64,000 nt of DNA from Bowmanella denitrificans (GTDB lineage Bacteria; Pseudomonadota; Gammaproteobacteria; Enterobacterales; Alteromonadaceae). Location of the stretch: assembly GCF_002887595.1 (NCBI RefSeq), contig NZ_PEBU01000005.1, positions 117,695 to 181,694 on the forward strand. The letters are read 5' to 3'. The translations under genes and the position numbers were made by a program. Shown here one piece after another: positions 52,391 to 61,940 of the stretch. Numbering within the stretch: position 1 is the stretch's first letter; every line of letters starts with the position of its first letter. The notes under the pieces are model-generated. The model was not told the origin of the DNA and ran no database searches. It saw nothing but the letters and a program-made list of their open reading frames with translations.

Positions 52391-52520
52391 GACAACTCTG
52401 ACCCCTTGATCGGACAGGATTGTAGTTCGACAACTCTGACCCCTTGATCGGACAGGATTGTAGTTCGACAACTCTGACCCCTTGATCGACCCCTTGATCC
52501 GGTCAGACTCTGACCCCTTG
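52391..52520. repeat. Tandem 38-bp repeats with CTCTGACCCCTTGATC core
   Basis: Units begin at 52391 and 52429 with an exact 38-bp period, and a third, partial one at 52467. They are followed by CCCTTGATC variants to 52520. The core CTCTGACCCCTTGATC recurs in degenerate form at 51.7, 61.64 and 63.16 kb, next to RAYT sequences. They end the broken gene at 52139 and run up to the NADAR stop. Confidence 0.85.
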
Positions 52521-52521
52521 A

Positions 52522-52965
52522 TCATTGATCCTTAAGTTCTTCTCGTAGTTCCATGAGTAGTTTGCCAAGAACATTCTTACCACTACCATCACCGCCACAG
52601 CCCCAATAGTAGTCAAACGGCGAACTTTCTATAAGCTCGTGGTTTTTCGTAGACAACAGAAGGTCCTTAGCTATTTTGTTGTGTGTAAATTTGCTTCTCA
52701 GGGCTGTCTTCATGACATTTACTTTAATATCTTCCCAATCACGCCTTATGGGGAATTCTCGGCTTCTACCCATATTCCTTGCATCTTTTGGGGTAAAAGC
52801 TAACCTAATCATTTCTTCGTGCGGTTGACCTTCAAACTTTTTTGCTTGGAAATAATGTTCGACTGTCGACCAATACTTTCCGTCAGCTTCGAACCCCAGC
52901 TTTGCAAAGTTTGACAATTCACCATATTTATCGGTGACAGTGTAAAAATAAATTATGTCTTCCAA
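52522..52965 (-). CDS. NADAR-family protein (YbiA-like, ADP-ribose processing)
   Basis: 147 aa, the full NADAR domain: YGELSNFAK, WSTVEHYFQAKKF near residues 32-44, ARNMGRSREFPIRRDWE, VMKTALRSKFTHN, ELIESSPFDYYWGCGGDGSG near the end, and LGKLLMELREEL. Known NADAR proteins act on N-glycosidic bonds of ribose/ADP-ribose compounds, and some reverse nucleobase ADP-ribosylation. The start appears to be TTG 52965 inside the end of the upstream gene, so it is coupled. Following an ADP-ribosyltransferase-type toxin, it is a natural immunity enzyme (inference). Confidence 0.88.
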   Translation of the reverse strand: MEDIIYFYTVTDKYGELSNFAKLGFEADGKYWSTVEHYFQAKKFEGQPHEEMIRLAFTPKDARNMGRSREFPIRRDWEDIKVNVMKTALRSKFTHNKIAKDLLLSTKNHELIESSPFDYYWGCGGDGSGKNVLGKLLMELREELKDQ

Positions 52966-53339
52966 TGCCTATTACCAAACTCAATTAGGTCGTTTTCCTG
53001 ACACTTTGACGGTTGATATGGTGAGCACAAAACTTTGATGAATTGTGATTTATCTTCCACGCTCATATCAACCCAGCTTTCAGTTTCTTGTATCCAGTTC
53101 TTAATACATCCATAGCCATGCCAATCTTCATTTAATTTGACTATCGATGCCCAGCTTTTGGCTTCATCGTGCTCACCATTTTCCGAAAGAGTTTGAATGA
53201 TATTGGCAACAATCCTTTCTGATAAATCCGAAAGGATTCCACTGTACGGAATTGCAGAGTCTTCGTGTGACTCTTTGAATTTGGCCTCGATGATGGCCCG
53301 GTGAAGGGCTATTAACTCTGATTCTTTAGTAATATTCAT
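52953..53339 (-). CDS. Small acidic cytoplasmic protein, candidate immunity protein of the RHS toxin
   Basis: 128 aa from ATG 53339 (TTG 53348 also possible), 10 bp after the RHS stop. No signal peptide. Mostly helical, acidic (ESHEDSAIPYSG, ENGEHDEAKSWASIV, EDKSQFIKVLCSPYQPSKC). I do not recognise a family. Position directly after a toxin-tipped RHS gene, small size and acidity fit an immunity protein. Confidence 0.72.
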   Translation of the reverse strand: MNITKESELIALHRAIIEAKFKESHEDSAIPYSGILSDLSERIVANIIQTLSENGEHDEAKSWASIVKLNEDWHGYGCIKNWIQETESWVDMSVEDKSQFIKVLCSPYQPSKCQENDLIEFGNRHWKT

Positions 53340-53349
53340 AATATCCAAC

Positions 53350-56300
53350 CTAGAACGGATTTTGTCCCGAGTAATTAATTTGTTTTATCTCAGAGCCAAG
53401 CTTCATTTTTCCTTGATGAACCCATTCGTATGGGTGGTTGGGAACTTGTTTTATGGAAACTCCCGGATTGGTTGAAAATGCAATGACGTAATTACCCTTG
53501 TTTGCATAGTCACCCCATCCACCAATAAACAACCTTTCGACAGCTTTAGCTGGTGCCATTTCAAATTTAGTGAGATACACAACCCCTTTCTTATTGGGGC
53601 GTATGGTATATCCATCATTCACGATGGCATTAAAGCCTTTTTCGTCGGTGTAGTGGAACCACAAATCTTGCTTTTGTTCATCTGCGGTGCGGAGTTTAGT
53701 AAGGTCTAATGTACCATCGCCCATCTTGGTTGGAGAGAGGGCCATTAAAATAATGTTCCCACCTTTACCTATTTTGACAAGCCATTTACCTGCCGTTTTA
53801 GCAATATCACTAGCTGTTGTCCCTGTGCCAGATTTTGTACCTGCTTCCGGGTTGGGTATCGCAAGGCCTCCTTGGGCATTTAAAACCCCTGCCCCTGCGG
53901 ACATTGCATTTGCGACTGGCGTTTGATTCTCACTAGTACTACCCTTCTGAGCAACCGAAAGCTGATCGCCCAAGTCCATACTACTTTGCGAGCCTGAAGC
54001 GTTCATCCCCCCGGACCCATTGCCCAATTGCGGTTGGCTTTTTTCACTAATGGCGTTATTAAACTTCGTCGTTATATCGCTCATATTCGATTCATGAGCT
54101 TCTGCATAACCACCGAAGAAGGATGAGGTATTCTCACAAACAGAGTCTATTTTCGATGCTGAGCATCCTAAATAACCCGTAGGATCAGTCCCAGCCAAAG
54201 GATTATTCATAATATACGAGTAAGGGTTAATACTCTGGCTATTGCCGGGGCTTTGAATAATGGGGTCCACAGACAAAAAGCGTCCGACCTTGTAATCGTA
54301 CACCCGGCCGTTCATATGAATCAGCTCAGCCTCATCCACATGTTCATGGTCGGTAAAGCCACGGCGGCTTGGGCCTTCTGCCAGTCGGGGCAGGCTTAGC
54401 TGGCTCCAGTCGCCACCTCTGGGTGTGCCAAAGGCATCAAAATGCCGGTAGGCGGTAACCTGGCCATTGTGATCGGTAAAGGTGGTGGCGCTGCCAAGGC
54501 GGTCGCGGTGAGTAAAGGCGATACTGGTATCGCTGCCAAAGGTCAGTATGGCAATATCGGCAATATAGGCTTTTTGCTGGCTGCCGGAGCTGCTGGTTTC
54601 CACCTCATAATGTTTATCAACATAGTAAGTGATGACTTCGCCGCTACCGGCACTTCTGACTTGTTTGACCCGGGCTAAATCTGCCCCATACACAAAGCTG
54701 ACACTGCCATTGCGGCTGATTTGCGTAGGCTTGTTAAATACATTGTAGGTGACTTCCCTGATGCCATTCCTATGGGTCAGGTTACCCTTATTGTCGTAGC
54801 CGTAGGTTTCGCTACCGCCGACTTTCAGGTCCACCGATTCCAGCTTATTGCTGTTCTCCACATACTGATAGGCACTGTTGCCAGATGCAGAGTAATCTGA
54901 TTTATGGCGGATATTGCCAACCGCATCATAACCATAACTCACGCTGAAATTCACGCCATTACCGCTGGTACTGGCGGTTACCAGTCTTTGCAACTCGTCG
55001 TAAGCAAAGGTTTCTGTGCTATTAAAGGTCGGCAGTAAGTTTTGCTGCTCCAGCAAATTGCCGTAACTGTCGTACTCAGCATAATTCAGACTATGCAACG
55101 CGGTGTTGCCATTTTTAACCACATTGAACAGCATTTGCCCGCTTATGGCGCTATAACCAATGCTGCTGGTCAGGGCTGCGTTTTCGTCACCGATTTGTGC
55201 AGTGGTAATGTTGCCGAAGGCATCTTGCGCCGTGACAGTACGATAACTGTAGTCAGTTGCAGCATTATATTCACGTGTCAGATAGCCATAGCTGTTGTAC
55301 TCATACCCCAGTATCAGGCCGTTAGGGTAAATCAGTGCCTTGGGCTTGCCACTGTTTTGGTCATACTGAGTTTCGGTGGTATAGCTAGTACCATCCACAG
55401 TCAATGTGCTTTGATAAGGCAGGGCCGCATAATTATATTTATAGGTTTTGTTAACGCCGTTTTCGCTTTCACTGCACAGCATGCCGGTCTTACAAGTATC
55501 CCAGCCAAACAGAGCGGTTTTACCGTCGGCGATACGCGTGGTGACCCGACCCGCTTTGTCCATATCATAATAAATGGTTTTACTGTTGGCGTCGGTTTCA
55601 GTTTCAAGTTCGGCAAAGTCATTATAGACAAAACTGGTTTTGCCCTGGTTGGGATCATCCACCCATAGCTTACGGCCCAGCGCATCGTATTTGGCGGTAA
55701 TCTGCACAGCGTTAGCATCCTGAATTAAAATCGGATTGCCACCGGCATCGTATAAATAGTCTGTGCTGCCCGCCTTGGCATCCACCGTATTTACCAACTG
55801 TTGCAGGCTGTTGTAACGTCTGGACATGCTCAGGTTATGGCCAATATCCGCGGTCGTACTAATGTTGGTGGTAAGCCCCTGGTAACTATATTGCGTGATT
55901 AGGTTGCCGTGGCTGCCTGGAGTTTGTTTGCCAACCAGACGCCCTAACACATCGTAACCAGAATAAGTGGTAGTGCCTTTATCTGTGCCGGTATAGGGAG
56001 TGGTTTCACTTGCTTTGAAGCCCCTGGCCGTAAAGCTGATATCCTGGCTTATCCAGTTGCCATCAAAGCCCTGTGTACGGGTTTTCACGGTGCGGCCCAG
56101 GCTGTCTTGGTACTGCTCGGTAGTGGGGTTACCCGCTTGCTGCACCACCACTTTCATAACTGCATGCCCTTGATTTTCAACCTGCTGATAACTCAGATAT
56201 TGCGTTGGCTGACCTGTTACATCCAGAGTTTTAGGCCGGTTAAAGGCATCGTAACCAGTCGTAGTGGTCACCCCGTTTATCGCAACCTGCGTCAGGGGCA

Positions 56301-59300
56301 GGCCATTGGTCGGGTCAGTCGCTATATTGGTCGCCAGCACTTTATTGCCGCTCAGCTTCTGATTTTGCTGGCTGACAAAGTAGCCGTCTGCGGCCACGCT
56401 CTGGCCATCGTTGCTATAGTACAGCTCGGTAATACGGCTCTGTTCGGTCGCTGTGGCGCTGCTCCCTATCAACACATTGCCGGTTTGGGTAATGGTTTTG
56501 GGTAAACCGTAATCGTTGTACACATAGGTGCTGGTTAAGGTGCTAGTGTCACCGCTCACCTTAAGCACTTGCGGCTGGCGGAAGGTACTGTTCCAGGTCT
56601 CGACCTGGGTTTCAATCACTTGTGTTTCGTTCGTGCCGCTAGCGGCAGCCAGACCATTCAGGTGCTCGACCGATTTGGTCACCTTGCGGGATTCCCAGCG
56701 ATTCGGCCAGCTACTGGTGGCCTGAGTATAATCGGTCTCGACCTTGGTGGTGTGCGACATGGTACTGTCTGAGACCAGTGTCACTTGTTCAGCCACATTA
56801 CCGTATTGGTCAATACTATTAACCGACATCGTGGATATGGTAACCGCTGACGTACTGGTGGTGGTAGCGACTGAACCCGGCCGGGTACTTTGCACATCAA
56901 ATTTGGTAACAGTGGCCTGCTGATTGTAGATATGCCAGCTATTGGTAAAAGCATAATTTGGGTTTTGTAGCCAATGATTGATTTGGGTCTGAATCGGGTT
57001 TTGCTCCCCGACCTGATACACAGACTGACTGGCCACCTGGCTGGTGAACGGGAATTTAATTAAAAAGTTGGTTTCGGTTTGCGTGCCATTGGCATCATCC
57101 ACCTGAGTAATCTGGGTAAAGCCCCTGAATCCGCGCCCCCGGTGGTTGTATGTCGCCCCGCCATATTGGTAGCTTTGTTTATTGTTTGAGCCGACACCGT
57201 TGCTTTGTTGGAATTCCGCGACCACATACATACTGGAGGCAAAGTTAAAATGCCCTTCGTCAATAACGTCACTGACCTGCCGCTGATAAAACTCACCGTT
57301 GCCGCTGCTCAGTGGACGGTAGTGCCAACTGGCTTGATTGCCTGCACTGTCATTCGCCGCAACCATTAAGTCGATGGCACGATAATCCTGTTTACCGGGT
57401 TCGGCTTTATCGGTGGCACCGTAGTTACGGTTGATATACACACTGTTTTGTTGTGAAAGCAGATTGCTGCTGCCATTGAAGAAACAACCATCCCCAGCAT
57501 ATTGCACACAGCCATAGCTGAACACCATATCGCTCAGGCCTTTACCGAACGCATCGACGACCTTGGTATAATTCGCTGCCCCAACCAGGCCGGAATCCCC
57601 AATGGTGGCGCTAAAGGTGCCATTGGTGTTTTCCACAAACTTCATCACGTTGTAGCGGTATATGCTGCGATCCCATTCGGGGAACATAGCCTGCTCGGGC
57701 CCTGTTTGACTGGTTTGATAGTTACCGTAAAGCTCGTGACCACACTTGATCACATCAGTTTTGCGACCTTGAAGATGATCGAATACGCCGTAAATTTTGT
57801 GGCAACCTGCGACCAACACGTCTCCTGGTATCAGCAATTCAGAACGGCCATCGCCGTCTATATCTGCTATTTTTATTGCCTGCTCAAATTTGGCTGCTAA
57901 TCCCCATTTGGCTTCTCCTGGTTTACTGGGCATAGGATAGTTACGTGTTTCCAGTACAGACGCTGCCCCTAAATCTATCGCCGCTGCAAAATTGCCATCC
58001 CCCTGGTTGAGCTTCAAGAATAGGTTGCCAGCACCGCCCATCCAGCCCAGCCAATCTTTTAAACCGTCGCCGTTTGCATCGACTAAGATGGCGTAGTCGC
58101 CCTCAATGCCTCCGTGCGTGAAGTTAATATTATGAGCAACTAGAGATACAGTTCCTTGCGTACTGACATGGGTAAGCAACAGACGATGAGGGACCGGTCT
58201 GGCTTGGTTAAGCCCTTGCCCATATTCAACCAAATCGGGTAAGCCATCGGCATTCATATCACCGACAAATTGTGCGTTTTGCGTCAGTCCAATGTTAATT
58301 AAATGCTGTCCTGACTGGTATGGCCGCGCTAAGTTCTGACTATGCAAATATAAAGTCAGGCTGGCTGCGTTAGGGCTGATTTTGCGTTTAACAATCAGAT
58401 CTGGCCAACCATCACCATTATAGTCGTTGGCGTCAACCAAGGTGTCCCCAGGCGAAGCCAGCGACACATAGGGTTCAATGGTAATGTGCTGGTTATTGGT
58501 CGACCAGTCGACATAAATGCCACTCTGATTTTCCAGTACATAGCCAATCTTGAGCTGATCGTTTTCGATTTTCCATGTATCTGTACGCCCATCCAGATTA
58601 AAATCACCTTCTATACAGTAATCGCTGTAGTCAATGCTACTGCGCATACAGGTACTGATTGCAAAGTTTGAAGTACCCAGTAAGTCCCCTTCGGCATTAA
58701 GAAACTGGTGTTGCCCAATATATTGGCCGCTGTTGTCAACAGAGTAAGTCTTCCAGTCTCGCACCCCATCACCATTAACATCACCGCTGGCATCAATAGA
58801 ACTTATCGACTCAACCACCTCATCACCAAAACGGTCCACATGGCTGGGATATATTTCTGTGCCGTCACTGCTGGTGAATAGCTCTAACTCGAACTTCGGT
58901 GCATCGTCCTGCCAATCAAACGTGGTACTGCGGCACTGCGTTTCTACACATTCAGACACGCTCTGCAATAGTGAACGACCTGAGGCTCGGGACACCTCAT
59001 ACCCTAACGTATAACTACGAACCAATGCATTGGCGTAGTAAGTTTTAACCGATTCTAAACGCTTAGTTTGACGGGTTTTGCCCCCGGCCAGGTAACTGGT
59101 GGAATATTTGCTACGATTCTCGTAATTAAACTCAACCTTACGATTACCTATAGTTGTACCTTGCCCGGTATAAAAAATGCTTTCCAGCAGGATTTCGCCA
59201 GCGCTCTGATCCTGGGAATAGACGTAGTGAATGGCATTTTGCCCACTGACATCATGCTCGCTACCAATTTGCCAGCTAAGGGCTGCCGGTGCTCCCTGGG

Positions 59301-60186
59301 GCGTCACTGCAGCATCGTATTTTTGCATTCGGCCATCGGCATAGGTAACAGTAAAATAGGTACCACTACTGTTAATAGCACCTTGTTGCTTGACCGTCAG
59401 AAACTGGTCCAGCTCAGTGGCATAAGTTGCACCGGAGCCACCATAAACACCGCTACGAAGGACTAAACGTTGCCCGTTTAAGCACAATCTGTCGGTGTTA
59501 CCGTTATAGCTGACACCTGCCGAAAAGCCGTCCTGGGCCAGCGTGGCCGGACACCGCGAAATACTGCCACCGGCAGATAGATCCCAGCCAACGCCTGCCA
59601 GGCCATTCCCAGCTCGGCTACTGTATGAAAGGGCAACACTGGGTGCCATACCAGCACGGCCCGGCGGAATAGCAATGGGAATAGTATAACTGGCACTGCC
59701 ACCAGATACCGCAGCCTTACCCGGCAGCGGCCCGAAATAGTTTGAGCTGCCAGGGCTGATATTGGGCAGTACCTGGTCGGCCACCTCACCGCCAAATGCC
59801 GCCCAGTTCAGAGTAGCGGGATCATCGTAATCAATGGTTAATGTTTGGCTATATTGTGCCACTTCATCGCACAGCGGTTGCGTTGGCCTGCTGGGGTCAA
59901 CTAAACAACCAATCACCCGGTAGTCAAATTTGCCGGTCGACTTACTTAGAGTGTGGCTAAGCAATGAAGCGGGAGATATATGCGTCCAATTGCCACTGCT
60001 ACCGTTCTGGCGTTCTTCCAAACGGTAATGCTCAGCACCATCTACCTGGTTCCACGACAAGGTGACTGAATGTTCACTGGCTTGGCTTAGAAAGCCAACA
60101 GTGCCCATCAAAGCAACCATTGTTTTAACTTTACCAGGAGTGCTCAGCCAATTAGCCAAGCCTGACATTGGATTTGAAAACTGCAT
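53350..60186 (-). CDS. SpvB/RHS-repeat secreted protein with C-terminal HYD1-type ADP-ribosyltransferase toxin
   Basis: 2278 aa from ATG 60186 (GGAA 8 bp upstream; longer starts are possible). Order: signal-like segment; FN3-like domain (~38-120); SpvB-type domain (~155-450; PIAIPPGRAGMAPSVALSYS, GNGLAGVGWDLS); FG-GAP/VCBS repeats (~470-780; DVNGDGVRDW, DIDGDGRSELL); a TcdB-middle-like part; RHS YD repeats (~1220-1830); the RHS core end (GRFLSVDPI, NPYSY-MNNPL-GTDPTGY, to ~2005). The unique tail ends in a domain with HYTDEKGFNAIVNDG (His2178), then VVYLTK (Tyr2204) and a late acidic residue (Glu2266). That pattern is the His-Tyr-acid layout of HYD1-group ADP-ribosyltransferases. The core would encapsulate and release the toxin. 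The toxin call is motif-based. Confidence 0.85.
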   Translation of the reverse strand: MQFSNPMSGLANWLSTPGKVKTMVALMGTVGFLSQASEHSVTLSWNQVDGAEHYRLEERQNGSSGNWTHISPASLLSHTLSKSTGKFDYRVIGCLVDPSRPTQPLCDEVAQYSQTLTIDYDDPATLNWAAFGGEVADQVLPNISPGSSNYFGPLPGKAAVSGGSASYTIPIAIPPGRAGMAPSVALSYSSRAGNGLAGVGWDLSAGGSISRCPATLAQDGFSAGVSYNGNTDRLCLNGQRLVLRSGVYGGSGATYATELDQFLTVKQQGAINSSGTYFTVTYADGRMQKYDAAVTPQGAPAALSWQIGSEHDVSGQNAIHYVYSQDQSAGEILLESIFYTGQGTTIGNRKVEFNYENRSKYSTSYLAGGKTRQTKRLESVKTYYANALVRSYTLGYEVSRASGRSLLQSVSECVETQCRSTTFDWQDDAPKFELELFTSSDGTEIYPSHVDRFGDEVVESISSIDASGDVNGDGVRDWKTYSVDNSGQYIGQHQFLNAEGDLLGTSNFAISTCMRSSIDYSDYCIEGDFNLDGRTDTWKIENDQLKIGYVLENQSGIYVDWSTNNQHITIEPYVSLASPGDTLVDANDYNGDGWPDLIVKRKISPNAASLTLYLHSQNLARPYQSGQHLINIGLTQNAQFVGDMNADGLPDLVEYGQGLNQARPVPHRLLLTHVSTQGTVSLVAHNINFTHGGIEGDYAILVDANGDGLKDWLGWMGGAGNLFLKLNQGDGNFAAAIDLGAASVLETRNYPMPSKPGEAKWGLAAKFEQAIKIADIDGDGRSELLIPGDVLVAGCHKIYGVFDHLQGRKTDVIKCGHELYGNYQTSQTGPEQAMFPEWDRSIYRYNVMKFVENTNGTFSATIGDSGLVGAANYTKVVDAFGKGLSDMVFSYGCVQYAGDGCFFNGSSNLLSQQNSVYINRNYGATDKAEPGKQDYRAIDLMVAANDSAGNQASWHYRPLSSGNGEFYQRQVSDVIDEGHFNFASSMYVVAEFQQSNGVGSNNKQSYQYGGATYNHRGRGFRGFTQITQVDDANGTQTETNFLIKFPFTSQVASQSVYQVGEQNPIQTQINHWLQNPNYAFTNSWHIYNQQATVTKFDVQSTRPGSVATTTSTSAVTISTMSVNSIDQYGNVAEQVTLVSDSTMSHTTKVETDYTQATSSWPNRWESRKVTKSVEHLNGLAAASGTNETQVIETQVETWNSTFRQPQVLKVSGDTSTLTSTYVYNDYGLPKTITQTGNVLIGSSATATEQSRITELYYSNDGQSVAADGYFVSQQNQKLSGNKVLATNIATDPTNGLPLTQVAINGVTTTTGYDAFNRPKTLDVTGQPTQYLSYQQVENQGHAVMKVVVQQAGNPTTEQYQDSLGRTVKTRTQGFDGNWISQDISFTARGFKASETTPYTGTDKGTTTYSGYDVLGRLVGKQTPGSHGNLITQYSYQGLTTNISTTADIGHNLSMSRRYNSLQQLVNTVDAKAGSTDYLYDAGGNPILIQDANAVQITAKYDALGRKLWVDDPNQGKTSFVYNDFAELETETDANSKTIYYDMDKAGRVTTRIADGKTALFGWDTCKTGMLCSESENGVNKTYKYNYAALPYQSTLTVDGTSYTTETQYDQNSGKPKALIYPNGLILGYEYNSYGYLTREYNAATDYSYRTVTAQDAFGNITTAQIGDENAALTSSIGYSAISGQMLFNVVKNGNTALHSLNYAEYDSYGNLLEQQNLLPTFNSTETFAYDELQRLVTASTSGNGVNFSVSYGYDAVGNIRHKSDYSASGNSAYQYVENSNKLESVDLKVGGSETYGYDNKGNLTHRNGIREVTYNVFNKPTQISRNGSVSFVYGADLARVKQVRSAGSGEVITYYVDKHYEVETSSSGSQQKAYIADIAILTFGSDTSIAFTHRDRLGSATTFTDHNGQVTAYRHFDAFGTPRGGDWSQLSLPRLAEGPSRRGFTDHEHVDEAELIHMNGRVYDYKVGRFLSVDPIIQSPGNSQSINPYSYIMNNPLAGTDPTGYLGCSASKIDSVCENTSSFFGGYAEAHESNMSDITTKFNNAISEKSQPQLGNGSGGMNASGSQSSMDLGDQLSVAQKGSTSENQTPVANAMSAGAGVLNAQGGLAIPNPEAGTKSGTGTTASDIAKTAGKWLVKIGKGGNIILMALSPTKMGDGTLDLTKLRTADEQKQDLWFHYTDEKGFNAIVNDGYTIRPNKKGVVYLTKFEMAPAKAVERLFIGGWGDYANKGNYVIAFSTNPGVSIKQVPNHPYEWVHQGKMKLGSEIKQINYSGQNPF

Positions 60187-60626
60187 TACTTGTTCCATTA
60201 ACCATCGAATACTGCATTGCCCCGGCAAGTTACTTAGTTTCCTTTGCCCTTTGCCAGGCCGACTATTTTTTGGGTAGCGCACCTATAGTGGAAATATCGC
60301 CCATCCCCATAAGTTCGCGCGTTTATATCATATTCAAGCGTTACATCATAGGAGGTGTAGCGACATTACCGGCCCAAGACCTAACACTGACTTACAGATT
60401 CATTTCAATGACCGGAGGGAGGAAAAGAACAGCCTGAACAAAAATGGTCATAAAATTTTAATGTTGCTCAGAACAGAAATATCAGGTACCTCATTAGCAT
60501 GCTTTATTAAATTCTAAAATCAGCCCTATCAGAAAGTAGCACCTTACAAGTTAGCGGAATCAACGCAGCTTGTTGCATTAACACAGGCAAAAGGGAAGCA
60601 ACCTTCAGTTATCTTCCCTAAGCACC
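60187..60626. other. Non-coding gap upstream of the RHS gene
   Basis: Holds the leader of the RHS transcript and possibly its promoter, including the in-frame extension to 60282. I see no convincing gene, repeat or terminator; the short open frames lack ribosome sites and family features. Confidence 0.5.
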
Positions 60627-60968
60627 TTATCCCTTGCGTAAGTCTGCCACCATACCAGTGGCATAACACCGCCCGTCGGAGCCAAGTGCTTGTTTATCCA
60701 CTACCACCCCCATTTGCAGGCCAGTAGTCAGGCTGGTCAGCGCCAGCGAATAGGCTCGTTGAACTTCCACTTCATCAATATGGTCATTTGAAAAATAAGC
60801 ATACTTTTCTTCACAATCATCCAGGCTATTATTGGCGAAAGTCAGGACAAACCCTTCTCCCTTGAGTAACGCAATCCTCGAAACTTCTCCGGTATACCAT
60901 GCAGGTGCGGCGATAGCGAAACGTGTCGAGAACGCACATAATATGACAATTAGAAAATACTTCACCAC
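60627..60968 (-). CDS. Small secreted protein (AWYxGxV subgroup), GTG start
   Basis: 113 aa, GTG 60968 (or 60965) behind GAGGAG. Signal peptide MVKYFLIVILCAFSTRFAIA. Mature part: PAWYTGEVSRIALLKGEGFVL, DDCEEKYAYFSN, QRAYSLALTSLTTGLQMGVV, DGRCYATGMV. Paralogue of 49899-50237, though separated from it by the RHS gene. Confidence 0.77.
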   Translation of the reverse strand: MVKYFLIVILCAFSTRFAIAAPAWYTGEVSRIALLKGEGFVLTFANNSLDDCEEKYAYFSNDHIDEVEVQRAYSLALTSLTTGLQMGVVVDKQALGSDGRCYATGMVADLRKG

Positions 60969-61045
60969 TTACTCCTCAAAGCATACTTTCCATTTATAAA
61001 CAATAAATTAGATAACATCGTCGCAACAAGTTCTTCCTTGACTTG

Positions 61046-61366
61046 TTACTCTATATACACCGCACTAATTTTCAACCAACTTCCAGATGATGCACACCCA
61101 CTGACGCTAACTCTAACTATGGATTGACTGGCTTTTGCAGCTAACAATGCCGCTTTTAGTTCTGGCGCATCCGCATCGGTTCCTGCATAGCCATTATAGG
61201 ATTCACATTCCTTATTAGCTTCAGCATTAGGGAAACCACCTTGCAGTTTAATACCGACCTGACGCCATTCATCCACATAAAGGGTGGATATTATCCCTTC
61301 ATCATTGCTTCCAGCCCATGTCATAAAAGGCACGAAAAACAATGCTATAACAGCTTTACGCAACAT
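61046..61366 (-). CDS. Small secreted protein, OB-like family
   Basis: 106 aa from ATG 61366 with AGGGA 10 bp upstream; signal peptide MLRKAVIALFFVPFMTWA. Mature part: DEGIISTLYVDEWRQVGIKL, NKECESYNG, helix PELKAALLAAKASQSIVRVSV, GCASSGSWLKISAVYIE. The rightmost family member; transposase debris begins about 80 bp beyond it. Confidence 0.77.
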   Translation of the reverse strand: MLRKAVIALFFVPFMTWAGSNDEGIISTLYVDEWRQVGIKLQGGFPNAEANKECESYNGYAGTDADAPELKAALLAAKASQSIVRVSVSGCASSGSWLKISAVYIE

Positions 61367-61465
61367 AATGCAGTTCCCTGTAAACAAAAAATGACTAAGA
61401 GGTTAAGATTATCGACATGAGTTAAATTTATCAGAGCATGGTAACGCCCAGCTCATCACAACATC

Positions 61466-61640
61466 AAGGAATCAGTGTTGTTGAAGCCTTAACCGCCCGG
61501 AATCGTTGTGACTTTCGGTCGCCACCCTGCTGTAGTTTGGGCAAGGCACATCCCAATTGCTGTTCTATTTGCTGCTTAAAGCGACTGTCGCCTAGCACCC
61601 AAGTCTTTTGCAGTGCCTCCCGGATTTGCTTTAGGGATCA
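61466..61640 (-). pseudogene. RAYT transposase 3'-end remnant
   Basis: Nearly identical, in direct orientation, to the last ~56 codons of the intact RAYT gene (63165-63333). It breaks off into GGGATCAAGGGGTC. No other part of the gene is present here. Confidence 0.9.
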
Positions 61641-61670
61641 AGGGGTCCCCCATTAATCACAGCTCAGCCA

Positions 61671-61940
61671 TCAAAGGAAATTTAGATTAATTCCTCGTTG
61701 GAAATCCTGCAGGAGGATAGCTATCCGGTCTGCTGAATACGCAGACTGTAGTTTTAGCAAGCTATCGAGGAATTTATCATAGTGCAGAGTTTGAAGCTGC
61801 CTGACTGTATGGGCATAAGTGCCGGGCGCTGCAAGGATGCTGTTTAGATCATAACCCAACAGGAATGCGCCCTGTCTTTCCATATCGTACTCCAATGCCT
61901 CAGCGGGGATAAAATCTTCCAAGGTGTAGATAGTGTTCAT
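61671..61940 (-). CDS. Small protein coupled to AbiEi-like gene, possible truncated partner
   Basis: 89 aa, starts 41 bp inside the end of the upstream gene. Mostly helical (ALEYDMERQGAFLLGYDLNS, LHYDKFLDSLLKLQSAYSAD). I do not recognise the family. In type IV toxin-antitoxin pairs a nucleotidyltransferase toxin of about 300 aa follows the antitoxin. This protein has no nucleotidyltransferase motif, so it is either a different partner or the remains of one cut by the transposase debris just beyond its stop. Confidence 0.55.
   Translation of the reverse strand: MNTIYTLEDFIPAEALEYDMERQGAFLLGYDLNSILAAPGTYAHTVRQLQTLHYDKFLDSLLKLQSAYSADRIAILLQDFQRGINLNFL

Noticed and set aside
52391..52520. Short repeats as a possible CRISPR array
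   Set aside because: Units are tandem without unique spacers, only two to three are complete, and no cas gene is nearby. The core matches RAYT-linked debris.
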